This document shows, one piece after another, positions 38,529 to 48,431 of a stretch of 64,000 nucleotides of DNA. Under the pieces are notes generated by a model. It was not told the DNA's origin, did no database searches, and saw only the letters and a program-made list of their open reading frames with translations. Numbering within the stretch: position 1 is the first letter of the stretch; every line of letters begins with the position of its first letter. Source of the DNA: Chloroflexi bacterium TSY (lineage in GTDB: Bacteria; Chloroflexota; Anaerolineae; Caldilineales; Caldilineaceae); contig JAHBNG010000011.1 in assembly GCA_019217005.1 (NCBI GenBank), positions 124,001-188,000 on the forward strand, given 5' to 3'. The position numbers and the translations under genes were made by a program.

Positions 38529-39639
38529 ATATTGAATTTAATGAAGCACTCCAACAGGTTGACCAATACTTTCTGTCAAATCTGCTTTGGGGGTTGTCGC
38601 TGGCTGGCGGGAGCGTCGTTCTGGTGGGATTCGGCTTGGGGATCGTTTTTGCCCGAACGGTCAACCGCCCTTTGGTCGAGATGAGTCGTGCCGCGCGTCA
38701 AATTGCCCAGGGCAACTATGAGGTTCGTGTCTCTGGATTGAGCGGCAAAGATGAAATCGCAACGCTGGGACGTACCTTTAATCAGATGGCAGAAGGGTTA
38801 GGCAGCCTGGAACAATTGCGGCGTGATCTAGTCTCCAATGTTTCCCACGACCTACGCACCCCTCTGACCGTGATTCGAGGCTATTTGATTGGACTACGGA
38901 CGGGGAAGATTACGGATCAGGCAACAATCGAGCAAGCGCTTGGTGACATGGAGTCGGAGGTCGATCACCTAATTCATCTTATAGAGGAGTTAGATCAGGT
39001 TGCTGCACTCGACGCTGGCACGTCTATCATTCAGCGTACTGACACAAATATCCAAGCCCTCATTGATGCGGTGTGCCGTCGGGTTTCGTCCCTCGCTACA
39101 GACAAAGGCATCACACTCTATGCGGAGGTTCCTGATACAGCAACAGTCGTTTCTGTCGATCGGGAGCAGATCAGTCGCGCACTCTTGAATCTACTCGATA
39201 ATGCAATTCAACATACAGATTGCGGGGGAACAGTTACGATATCTGTTCATCAGGATCAGAACAATCTTTCCCTGTCAGTCCAGGACACTGGGTATGGAAT
39301 CTCTCCCGACCATCTACCTCATATCTTTGAACGCTTCTACCGTGGCGACAAAGCTCGTCATCGAGGAAAGAACAATGGAACCGGAAAGAAAGAAGGGAGC
39401 GAAGAGCGAGAAAAGAAGATCAGTAGCACGTCTATCGGGTCTAACACTGGTTTGGGACTTGCGATTTCACGCTCCATTATCGAGGCACATGATGGAAAAA
39501 TCAAAGCCATGAGCGAAGGTACACCTGGGTGCGGAAGCACCTTCACGATTCGTTTGCCGATCGATTCAGCGTGATTTTCTTTAGATATTCTTAACCTTCA
39601 TTCTCTCTAAAGTATAGTATGATCTGCTAAGGACTTGTA

Positions 39640-39708
39640 AAAGAATAACTTTGATATGTCATTCTCGAGTGAAACGAAGATTCTATGTTGGAGTTATTCT
39701 TTTACAAC
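39640..39708. repeat. R4 palindromic repeat (inverted relative to 10978-11045)
   Basis: Arms AAAAGAATAACTT and AGTTATTCTTTT around CATTCTCGAGTGAAACGAAG. Sits 65 bp after the kinase gene and could act as a bidirectional terminator-like hairpin. Confidence 0.7.
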
Positions 39709-39782
39709 CCCCAATATTGTATTGCTCTCATGCAGACAATTAGAATTTGCGGCATTGTAATCGAAGTTATGACAGATTAGCC

Positions 39783-39978
39783 GTAGGTCCCGTCTCTGGC
39801 GCGACAAGCGCCAAGAGAACGGTTTTTCAAGTGAAGATTCAGGGTGCTTGGTGCTCGTCACACAGGGATGTATGACCTACGATTCACTCGCTCGGCTGTT
39901 GTAGGTCCCGTCTCTGGTGGGACAAGTGTCAAGAGAGCAGCCGTTTCCAAGTGGAGAGCTTCAGAGAAGGTGACCTAC
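39783..39978. repeat. Two tandem hairpin units beginning GTAGGTCCCGTCTCTGG
   Basis: Unit 1 at 39783-39880 and unit 2 at 39901-39978. Each begins GTAGGTCCCGTCTCTGG, continues with a GACAAG-x-G-x-CAAGAGA block and ends GACCTAC, complementary to its own start. No coding capacity. Lies just upstream of the His/Asp-rich lipoprotein gene. Confidence 0.7.
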
Positions 39979-40041
39979 GATTTGACAGTCTCTCGTCACT
40001 CACAACTTCGGTGACACGATACTATGCACGGAAGAACAAAT

Positions 40042-41082
40042 ATGACAATCGAAGGTAGATCGATCACAATGATTCAACAGAACTTATCACGCTCTAAATG
40101 GCTTATTATCATTCTTGTCTTAAGTTTCACTTTCATCCTCGTCGCTTGTGGGCCTGCCGGCAGCGGGCAAATGACGATGAGCGAAGGAGAAATGGAGCAT
40201 GGAGAAATGGAGCATGGTGACATGCTTTTGGAAAATATCAGTGAGGTCGTCATGGTCAATATCACCGCCGCGCCTGAGGGGAAGGACGGTGAATACTTAA
40301 CTGTCGCTGTGATGGACATGGATGGCAATCCCGTGACCGATGCCCTGGTGAGTCTAGAAGGCAACATGAACCATGCGGGGATGATTCCAGTTTTTACGGA
40401 TCCCGTAACGGATGATGCCGAGACGGATGGCGTCTACCAGGTCCCCTTTGGGTTCACAATGTTGGGTGACTGGATTATCACCGTTTCTGCCGAAATGGCT
40501 GATGGCTCAGTAGAGTTACAAGATGTGAACCTATCAGTCAGCGAAGAGACCGTTAAAGTTCACAATATGGGTATGGAAGATGGTAAAATGGCGCCCGATG
40601 ACCAGACCATGGAGGATGGGGCCGATCATGAGGCGGGAGAAGGTCACGATGAAGATGGTGCTGATCACAAGAATCATGACGAAGACAAGGCTGATCATGA
40701 AAGCCATGACAAAGATGATGATAGTGAGGGCCATGGGCATGAACGCGGCGACGATGATGGCGAAAAGATGATGGCATCTGAAGAGGTAATGGCAGCGATT
40801 GAACAGATGAATGTTCCCTCAATTCACGCAATTGATAAAGCGGTTTCCGAAGGCACCATCGAAGATGATTTTGCCCACACATTACATATGTTTGGTAAAG
40901 CGCTCAACTCAGTCGAATGGCCTGAAATGGTAACTGATAAAGTAGATGCCATCAACGAAGCAATGCCTGAACTCATCGAGAAGCTTGAAGCAGGCGATGC
41001 AGAGGCTGCGGCATCGTTGGCAACAGAAGTCCATCAAAATGCACATGATCTAGTCAATTTGTTTGAGAGTCACGAGGAGTAA
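40042..41082 (+). CDS. His/Asp/Met-rich lipoprotein with a YtkA/FixH-like domain
   Basis: About 346 aa. ATG 40042 follows GGAAG by 7 bases; ATG 40024 and 40069 are alternatives. The signal ends in lipobox ILVAC. Then come Met/His-rich MSEGEMEHGEMEHGDM, a beta domain resembling YtkA/FixH (MDGNPVTDALVSLEGNMNHA ... GVYQVPFGFTMLGDWIITV), a long His/Asp/Glu-rich tract (residues about 180-240, many DH, HD and HE pairs) and a helical C-terminal domain (NVPSIHAIDKAVSEGTIEDD to VNLFESHEE). Met and His clusters strongly suggest binding of copper or other transition metals on the outer face. The downstream polyferredoxin and upstream two-component genes suggest a metal or redox respiratory-assembly role. 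The DNA of the acidic tract is low complexity. Confidence 0.75.
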   Translation: MTIEGRSITMIQQNLSRSKWLIIILVLSFTFILVACGPAGSGQMTMSEGEMEHGEMEHGDMLLENISEVVMVNITAAPEGKDGEYLTVAVMDMDGNPVTDALVSLEGNMNHAGMIPVFTDPVTDDAETDGVYQVPFGFTMLGDWIITVSAEMADGSVELQDVNLSVSEETVKVHNMGMEDGKMAPDDQTMEDGADHEAGEGHDEDGADHKNHDEDKADHESHDKDDDSEGHGHERGDDDGEKMMASEEVMAAIEQMNVPSIHAIDKAVSEGTIEDDFAHTLHMFGKALNSVEWPEMVTDKVDAINEAMPELIEKLEAGDAEAAASLATEVHQNAHDLVNLFESHEE

Positions 41083-41115
41083 ATCTAGGCGAAGGCTGAG
41101 GAAGATGAGTAGGGA

Positions 41116-41189
41116 GTGTGTCCCAAAGTGTGTAAATGCAGCGGTTCTCTGACTGAGCATTGTTCATTAACACACTTTGTGGTACACAC
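41116..41189. repeat. R1 palindromic repeat
   Basis: 74 bp, GTGTGTCCCAAAGTGTGTAA to TAACACACTTTGTGGTACAC, with the TTCTCTGACTGAGC centre. Located between the lipoprotein and polyferredoxin genes. Confidence 0.85.
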
Positions 41190-41251
41190 CCTATGAGTAG
41201 GATGACCCAGATACCTTTCTCTCTTCATCTCAGCCTCAACCTCCTACTAAA

Positions 41252-42763
41252 ATGATTGCACAAAACACAAACCGCTTTCAATTTGACCTACTCCGTATTC
41301 CGCTTTTGGGTCACTTTCTTAAGTGGAAGCATAGCCGAACCGCGCTGCAGATTTTGTTATTAATCATTGCGGCGGCAATTATCATCGATGGCTTCTTGGG
41401 GACCCAATTGGCGGCAAAAAATGTTGCGACAGTATCAGCTTGGGTGCACTATCGGGGGCTGGTGGTACTGGCGCTCTTATTGGTCGGAAATCTTTTCTGT
41501 GCTGCCTGTCCATTTATATTGCCGCGGCGTCTGGCCAAGTGGCTAGGACGGCCAACACAGCGCTGGCCCAGTTTTCTACGGAACAAGTGGTTCGCCTTAG
41601 TAGGGTTGCTCGGTATCTTTTTTGCCTACGAACTCTTTAATCTCTGGAATAGTCCTTGGCTAACGGCTTGGGTTGCCGTTGCCTATTTTGCCCTGGCCTT
41701 TGTGCTCGAAGCTTTCTTCACGCGCAGTAGCTTCTGCAAATATGTCTGTCCACTGGGCTCCTTCAATTTTCTCTATAGTACTCTGAGCCCCACTCAAATC
41801 GCCTCACGTGACTTACAGACTTGCCATGAGTGTGTCGGGAAAGAATGTGTGAATGGCGTGACAAAGGCAGAGATTCAACTTGAAGAGAAGCCTCTTAAAA
41901 ACACTCGAGACGACAGTGAACAAAACCAAAGTCGTGCTGGTCACAATTCAAAAGTCATCCAGGATGGTTGTCAGCTAGAGTTATTTGTCCCGACCATCCA
42001 GAGCAACATGGACTGTACGTTTTGCCTCGATTGTGTCAAAGCCTGTCCCCACGATAATGTTGCCCTGATCGCGCGCCTCCCTGGCAACGAACTCTTCCGC
42101 CAAACCTGGCGTCACCGCATAGATTTAGCGTTTCTCGCTATCCTGACGGCCTATATCGGATTGGTCAACGCTTTTGCCATGACGCCGCCGGTTTACGAGA
42201 TCGAATTGGGGCTAGCCGACTTGCTCAATACCCAAAATGAGGCCATTGTCCTGGGTATTGTCTTTTTTGAAGGCGCCATCATGATTCCTCTCCTTTTGGT
42301 TTACGGTGCCGCCTGGCTTGGACGGCGTCTGAGTGGAAGCAGGGAGACGCTCAACCGCATTATCATCCGTCACGCGTATAGTTTTGTGCCAATGGGTTTT
42401 GCCATCTGGTTTTCTCACTACATGTTCCATTTCCTGATCGGTCCCATGACCATTATACCCGCTGTACAAACCTTTTTTCAGCGCACGCTTAGTTGGCCTC
42501 TCTTTGGTCCTGCCAACTGGCGATTGGCCTCTCTCTTCGTGTTGCCGATCAATACACTTCAACTTATCCAAACAGTTGCTGTATATGGTGGTTTGTTGGC
42601 GGCGATTGCTCTCACGCTTCAAGCCGCACGCAAAACTCATAAAAACCGCCGCAACGCGTTACTTGAAGCATTGCCCTGGATTGTGGTGCTGGTGCTGTTA
42701 GCCATTGCTGGAGGAGCGACCTTCCTGCTCCCAATGGAGATGCGAGGCAATGTTTTTGGCTAG
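41252..42763 (+). CDS. Membrane 4Fe-4S polyferredoxin (NapH/NosR/CcoG-like)
   Basis: 503-aa integral membrane iron-sulphur protein. It has several hydrophobic helices, a paired cysteine motif in each of two membrane loops (NLFCAACPFILPRRL, RSSFCKYVCPLGSFNFLYS), then CHECVGKEC and CTFCLDCVKACPHDNVAL, the latter a classic ferredoxin-type cluster motif. The C-terminal half holds more helices (FVPMGFAIWFSHYMFHFLIG with His residues). The family transfers electrons from the quinone pool or assists maturation of copper enzymes such as nitrous oxide reductase or haem-copper oxidases. The YtkA/FixH-like lipoprotein upstream strengthens a respiratory copper-site assembly link, since FixG/CcoG and FixH occur together. 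No obvious ribosome site before ATG 41252. Confidence 0.85.
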   Translation: MIAQNTNRFQFDLLRIPLLGHFLKWKHSRTALQILLLIIAAAIIIDGFLGTQLAAKNVATVSAWVHYRGLVVLALLLVGNLFCAACPFILPRRLAKWLGRPTQRWPSFLRNKWFALVGLLGIFFAYELFNLWNSPWLTAWVAVAYFALAFVLEAFFTRSSFCKYVCPLGSFNFLYSTLSPTQIASRDLQTCHECVGKECVNGVTKAEIQLEEKPLKNTRDDSEQNQSRAGHNSKVIQDGCQLELFVPTIQSNMDCTFCLDCVKACPHDNVALIARLPGNELFRQTWRHRIDLAFLAILTAYIGLVNAFAMTPPVYEIELGLADLLNTQNEAIVLGIVFFEGAIMIPLLLVYGAAWLGRRLSGSRETLNRIIIRHAYSFVPMGFAIWFSHYMFHFLIGPMTIIPAVQTFFQRTLSWPLFGPANWRLASLFVLPINTLQLIQTVAVYGGLLAAIALTLQAARKTHKNRRNALLEALPWIVVLVLLAIAGGATFLLPMEMRGNVFG

Positions 42764-43209
42764 ATAACCCATATGCTTCAAGACGGAGTTAATTGTCAGT
42801 GAATTGTAACGGCTCAGGGCTTGACAATCTTTGCCCCTTACCGTAACCTATGATACTGTAGTGGAATTTACTGGTATATCAAGATTGCATAAGTGCGTGG
42901 ACGGCCCATCTATGCGCCCGATCGAAGAGCCATACCCAAAATTCCACCCCCCCTTATTTTGCACAAGCAGCTCGGATGCTCTGGTCTATCTACGCATAGT
43001 CTGAGGCAATCCCGAAAAAATTAGCGATCATTTTAATTGGTTGCTCCCCGCAACTGGGCATATTCTGTAAACTCCATGTGTCGTTTACACGGAGTCGTTT
43101 TGTCGTTCCATATATACTCCGCAGCAGCACAACAGAACATTATATACACGAGCAAAAATGAACCTTTATGGCGCTGCTAGGTATAACTACCATTTTCATG
43201 AGGAAAAAC
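42764..43209. other. Intergenic region without recognised genes
   Basis: About 445 bp. A TTGACA at about 42821 with TATGAT roughly 22 bp downstream is too widely spaced for a standard promoter. GAGGAAAAAC before 43210 is the ribosome site of the next gene. Nothing else recognised. Confidence 0.5.
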
Positions 43210-46200
43210 ATGCATAATTATGTCCCACATGTGCAACGAGCACACTTCTGGCGTATTCGTCGTTTGTTGAGCCTAAGTCTTTCCTTATTTCTGCTTTCGA
43301 TTCCCCTTGGTTCATTCACATCCCACCAGTCAATCGCATACGGTCAAGCAAGTGACCTGTTCTTTTCGGAATATATTGAAGGCTCCTCTAACAACAAGGC
43401 AATCGAAATTTACAACGGAACGGGGACTAATATCAACTTATCCACCTATTCCGTTGAGATCTACAACAATGGTGCCTCCACACCAAACAACACAGAAGCT
43501 CTCTCCGGTACATTGATCGACGGCGATGTTTTGGTCATTGCCAATTCCTCGGCCGCCGGCGCCATTCTCACCAAAGCGGATCTGACCAGTTCAGTCACTT
43601 TTTTCAATGGTGACGATGCACTCGTTCTCAAGAACAATGGTGTGGTCATCGATATGCTCGGCGTTGTTGGCACTGATCCAGGTAGTGCATGGGGTGGCGG
43701 AGGTACAACCACGCAGGACCAGACGATTCGTCGTTTGCCCACGATCTGCGCGGGTGATCCAGATGGCTTTGACAACCCGGCTGACATCAGCGATGAATGG
43801 GAAGGCTTTGCCCAAGATACCTTTGACGGCTTGGGGAGCCATACCGCTAACTGTAATGGGGATCCACCGCCACCACCACCGGATCCGACAACGCCTCAGA
43901 TTCTCATCACAGAGATTATGTACAACCCCGCCAGTGCCGAAAATGACTGGGAGTGGGTCGAGATTTACAACGCAGGTTCCCAAACCGTCGATCTGGCCGG
44001 TTATGTGTTGGATGATATCAACAGCGTGGTCGTGTCAGGATCCAACATCTCTGCTGGAACGATTGACCCCGGAGCCTCGGCGCTGCTCTTCAACATTGAC
44101 GCAATTACTGCGGCTGACTTTGCTGCGGCCTGGGGTGCAGGCATCAACTTAATACCGGTTACTCAGTGGAACACTTTGTCGCTCAATAACAGCGGTGATC
44201 AGGTCGGTCTTTGGGACACCGTGGCAAGTTACACAAATGACAATCAGACCCACGCCAACACCATTATCACTGTGAACTATGCAACGAGCGGCGTATGGCC
44301 ATCCGCCGATGGTGCTGGTTCCATCTACCTGACCGATCTTTCTTTAGACAGCAGCAATGGCAACAGTTGGGCGCTAAGCACAGTTGGCGCATCAACCCCG
44401 GTCTTCACGGCCTACCAGAGCAATCCATCAGGCGGCAACAGCGGCAGTGACATTGGATCACCCGGCATGCCGTCAGCAGCACCGACCCCGTCTCTGTTGT
44501 TGACCGAGATTGTTGTCACGCCAACAGGGGGTGAGTTTGTTGAAATCTACAACCCTAACAGCACCGCCGTTGACCTGAGCAATGTCTATCTCACCGATGC
44601 AACGTTTGCTGGTGGCGGCACTTTCTATTACAACATTGTAACGGGTGCGAATGCTGGCGGCGGTGGCTTTGCAGACTTTCACGCACGCTTTCCAGATGGT
44701 GCAAGCATTGCGCCAGACACTTATCAGACGATTGCCCTGGCTGGCTCATCTGCCTTTGTCGCGGAATATGGCATTGCCCCAACCTACGAACTCTTTGACG
44801 ATGGGTCGACAAACGGCGAACAGCAGATGCGAGGCTCTCCCGGGTTCTACCAATAATCAAGGTGGTCTGAGCAACGGGGGTGAGGTTGTCATTCTCTACA
44901 CATGGGATGGCGCAAGCGATCTGGTGCAAGATCTGGATTATGCCGTGTGGGGTGATAAGGCCGAAGCAGTAGACAAAACTGGCGTCGCAATTGATGGCCC
45001 CGATGCTGACTCTGCCACATCGACCTATCTTTCCGATACGGCAATCAGCAGCCAAGATGTCATTGCAGGGGATGCTCATCTCTTTGGCAATTCCTGGCAA
45101 CGCAACGACTTGACCGAAGGGGCCGAGATGCAAACTGGCGGCAATGGAGCGAGCGGCAGCGACGAAACGTCCGAGGATCTCTCGAATACCTGGTGCGACG
45201 CGGCGCCAACGCCCAGAGTGATTGCCCGCCAGACGGTGGTCAAATTGGCTTCTGTGGTGATCCGGCAACCCTGATCCATCAGATCCAAGGCTCTGGCCTG
45301 ACGTTCAATAGTGCTTTCGGTGGTGTCCAAATTGTTGAGGGGATTGTGACATTGTTGAGGGGATTGTGACGGGCTCCTTCCCCGGTCTTTCTGGCTTCTA
45401 TATGCAAGAAGAAGTGGGCGACCAAGATGGTGATCCAGCTACATCCGAAGGTATCTTTGTCTTCGTGGGTGGAACACCGACAGTCGCGGCGGGGAATATC
45501 GTCCGTGTACTTGGCACGGCGACCGACTTTGTGACATCCTCTGGTGCATCGCCACTGACCGAGATCACGGGCAACGTCACAGTGCTGGATTGTGGCCCAT
45601 CAGCCACACCGGCAACACCCGTTCAGTTGATGCTCCCGGTGCCTTCGCGAGACGTTTTTGAACAGTATGAGGGAATGTTGGTCGAATTCCCACAAGAGCT
45701 GGTTATTACCGAATATTTCAACTTTGATCGCTTTGGCGAGATTGTTCTGGCCCTCCCACTGGATGGTGAGGAACGTCCCTTCCAACCAACCGGCGTCGTG
45801 GAGCCAGGTGCTGCCGCCAATGCACGACAGGCAGAGAATGAACGGCGACGGATTCGCTACGATGACGGACGCACGGCCTCGAACCCCGATCCGGCGATTC
45901 ATCCCAATGGCAACATCTTTGACTTGACCAACCGCTTCCGAGGTGGTGATGCAATCACGGCTGCGACGGGTATCATGGATGATCGTTTTGGTGACTATCG
46001 CATCCAGCCAACCCAGGGTGGAATCTACACACAGAAGAATCAGCGTCCGGCAGCGCCAGAAGATGTAGGCGGTCGGTTGACGATTGCCACCATGAACGTC
46101 TTGAACTATTTCACCACGCTGGATGAGGGCGGCAACACCTGTGGACCCAATAACTTGGGTTGTCGTGGAGCGGACAATACCGAAGAATTTACCCGTCAGC

Positions 46201-47561
46201 GCACCAAGATCATTGCGGCCCTAGCCGGTATCAACGCCGATGTCGTCGGGTTGGTTGAGATCGAGAACAACGCAACAGCGGCTGTGCAGGATCTGGTAAA
46301 TGGTTTGAATGATGCGCTCGGGGCTGGTACCTATAGCTTTATCGATACCGGCACAATTGGTACAGATGCCATCAAGGTAGCTTTCATCTACAAACCAGCA
46401 ACCGTCACGCCAGTTGGTGCCTTTGCTGTCTTGGATAGCACTGTTGACGCCCGCTTCATCGACACAAAGAATCGCCCTGTGTTGGCTCAAACCTTTGCCG
46501 AAAACGCGACGGGTGAAAAGGTAACCATTGTCGTCAATCATCTTAAGTCCAAAGGATCGCCCTGTGACGATGTGGGGGATCCGAACCAGAATGATGGTCA
46601 AGGCAACTGCAACGGCACCCGCATGCAAGCGGCTGAAGCACTTGTCGACTGGTTAACGACAGATCCAACCGGTAGCGGTGATCCTGATTTTCTCATCATC
46701 GGTGACCTGAATGCCTACGACAAAGAAGACCCCGTCGACGCGATCCTAGAAGGTGCAGATGATGCGTTGGGAACATCAGACGACTACACAGACCTGATTG
46801 CACGCTTCCAGGGCGAGTTGACCTACTCATTTGTCTTTGACGGTCAGTTTGGCTATCTAGATCACGCCTTGGCCAACGAGAGCCTGGTTTCGCAAGTGAC
46901 GGGCGTGACGCAATGGCACATCAATGCAGACGAGCCAGACATTCTGGACTTCGACACCAGCTTTAAGAAAGATGCACAGGATGCGCTCTATGAACCAAAC
47001 GCGTTCCGCGCTACGGATCATGATCCGATCATCGTCGGTCTGGCCTTGGCACCGCCTCCAGTGCTTATTTCGCAAAAGCTATTTGGGAAGATCACGAACG
47101 TCAACTATGTACCTAAGCCAATACCAAATGCCCCAGCAGGTGTTGTCACCGTCTCCGTTGCCTTCACAAACATTCGTGAGGAACCGTTGAGCAATCTCTT
47201 CTTTGTCATCACGAAATTGACGAGAGGCAATCTACTGCTGAATGCAGATGGTGGTCCGGCTGGAGAGGGCGCAACCCTGTCCATACCGAATAGCGCCCTG
47301 GGTGACGACCAACTCTTGACCTCAGGCGAGTCTGTGAATGTTGACTTCGTGATTGGGTTAGCAAAGTCACGGAATTTCCGAATCCGTGTGGATGCATATG
47401 GGTCGGTTCATGAAGATGGCGCGATCGCCGCGGCGAGCAGTTCGCAACCAGCCATTGACTTTGAGATTACCGCCGTAGAGTTGGGGAATGTTGAAAGAGA
47501 TGACTCTGAGACGCAGGAAAGCCAGATGGATAAGGTTTTCTTGCCACTATTTGTGCGTTAA
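43210..47561 (+). pseudogene. Secreted lamin-tail/EEP nuclease (ExeM/NucH-like) with two or more frame lesions
   Basis: ATG 43210 follows GAGGAAAAAC; a Sec signal ends near SIAYGQ. Three lamin-tail domains follow (FFSEYIEGSSNNKAIEIYNG; LITEIMYNPASAENDWEWVE; LLTEIVVTPTGGEFVEIYNP), then a PPPPPP linker region and an endonuclease/exonuclease/phosphatase domain with TMNVLNYF, LVEIENN, VVNHLKSKG, IIGDLNAYD and ATDHDPIIV, the EEP catalytic set. A C-terminal domain of about 150 aa may be an anchor. The frame is lost near 44840 (CCCGGG), near 45200-45240, and at a 20-bp tandem duplication (45331-45370) whose removal reads VEGIVT-GSFPGLSG. Restored length is about 1450 aa. It would degrade extracellular DNA, for nutrition or biofilm remodelling. 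The open C-terminal section runs 45366-47561. Confidence 0.85.
45331..45370 (+). repeat. 20-bp perfect tandem duplication inside the nuclease gene
   Basis: ATTGTTGAGGGGATTGTGAC occurs twice back to back. Twenty bases is not a multiple of three, so it breaks the frame. With one unit removed the sequence reads IVEGIVTGSFPGLSGFYMQ. Confidence 0.95.
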
Positions 47562-47720
47562 AGATTGTTCGTCGGTTTGCTTTTCCCCACATCTCTGGAA
47601 GGGGAAATCGTGACGGGAAGGCGGGCAAATGGTCGGGCGAGGGAAAACTTACACGTTGTCCCAATTCATTCGCCCGGCCACTTGCCCTGGTATCATACTG
47701 TTCAGACACAGAATAGGCAA

Positions 47721-47794
47721 TGTGTCCCAAAGTGTGTAAATGCAGCGGTTCTCTGATTGAGCAGTGTTCATTGACACGCTTTGTGGTAGACACT
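47721..47794. repeat. R1 palindromic repeat
   Basis: 74 bp, TGTGTCCCAAAGTGTGTAAA to GACACGCTTTGTGGTAGACA, with the R1 centre TTCTCTGATTGAGC. It ends 8 bp before the creatininase start codon and therefore lies in its leader. Confidence 0.85.
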
Positions 47795-48431
47795 CACAGA
47801 ATATGGGAATCTTCACAGCTCAATTAACTGAAGAAGTCCGGCTTGAGCGAATGCGCCCAGCTCAGATAGACGCAGCAAAAGCGCGTCGCCCTGCCATCTA
47901 TCTCCCTTTCGGCGCGCTGGAGTGGCATGGATACCACAATCCAGTTGGCTTGGACGCACTCAAAGCTCATGAGCAATTGGTGGGGCTGGCACTACGTGCT
48001 GGCGGTATTGTCTATCCGCCGATCTACTTTGGTGCTGGCGGCGGTCATTTTCATTGGCCCCATTCCTATATGGTCAGTCCAGATCCGATGACGCAGATTG
48101 TTACCGGACTCCTGCAGCGGTTTGAGCAGGATGGCTATACCCATGCCATTCTCATCTCGGGTCATTATCCCAATCGCAGCCAATATTTGGACGCTGGGGT
48201 AGCGGCTTATCGGCAGGCCGGTGGTACCATGCGGCTGTTAGCTTTGGTGGAAAATCAGGTGCCTGAAATCGATGGAGACCACGCAGCGAAATATGAAACC
48301 TCTTCTATGCTCTACCTGGATCCGCCCTTGGTCAACATGGCCGCTCTACAGGGCAAGCCGAATGACGACATAGGTGGTCTGGAGGAAGTGATCGACTGGA
48401 TGGACGAATCCTATCGTGAACACCCTTGTTA

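Larger units (their letters stand above)
36563..39574 (+). pseudogene. Sensor histidine kinase interrupted by an IS701-like element
   Basis: Exons 36563-36977 and 38535-39574 encode one membrane kinase. Deleting the element (36978-38528) plus one ATATTG joins GTPIGTVYI to EFNEALQQVDQYF in frame, about 484 aa. Domains: TM1 (LLGSYLILLIVTAGLLAIIA), periplasmic sensor of about 130 residues, TM2 (LAGGSVVLVGFGLGIVFA), HAMP, H-box VSNVSHDLRTPLTV, N-box LLNLLDNAIQHT, G1/F box DTGYGISPDHLPHIFERFYR, G2 GLGLAISRSIIEAHDG. Between the F and G2 boxes is an unusual Lys/Glu/Ser-rich insertion (GKNNGTGKKEGSEEREKKIS) in the ATP-lid. The gene overlaps the regulator by 4 bp. As written, sensing and catalytic halves are separated, so signalling is probably lost. 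Confidence 0.9.

Noticed and set aside
39783..39978. CRISPR array
   Set aside because: Only two units of unequal length with self-complementary ends; there are no regular spacers and no cas genes.
40580..40771. Separate small gene within the His/Asp-rich region (Met/Lys-rich frame)
   Set aside because: It is a shadow of the low-complexity lipoprotein tract, with repeated MTK/RIM text and no ribosome site.
42821..42855. Promoter TTGACA ... TATGAT upstream of the nuclease gene
   Set aside because: The spacing of about 22 bp is too long for a standard promoter and no better -10 is placed at 16-18 bp.
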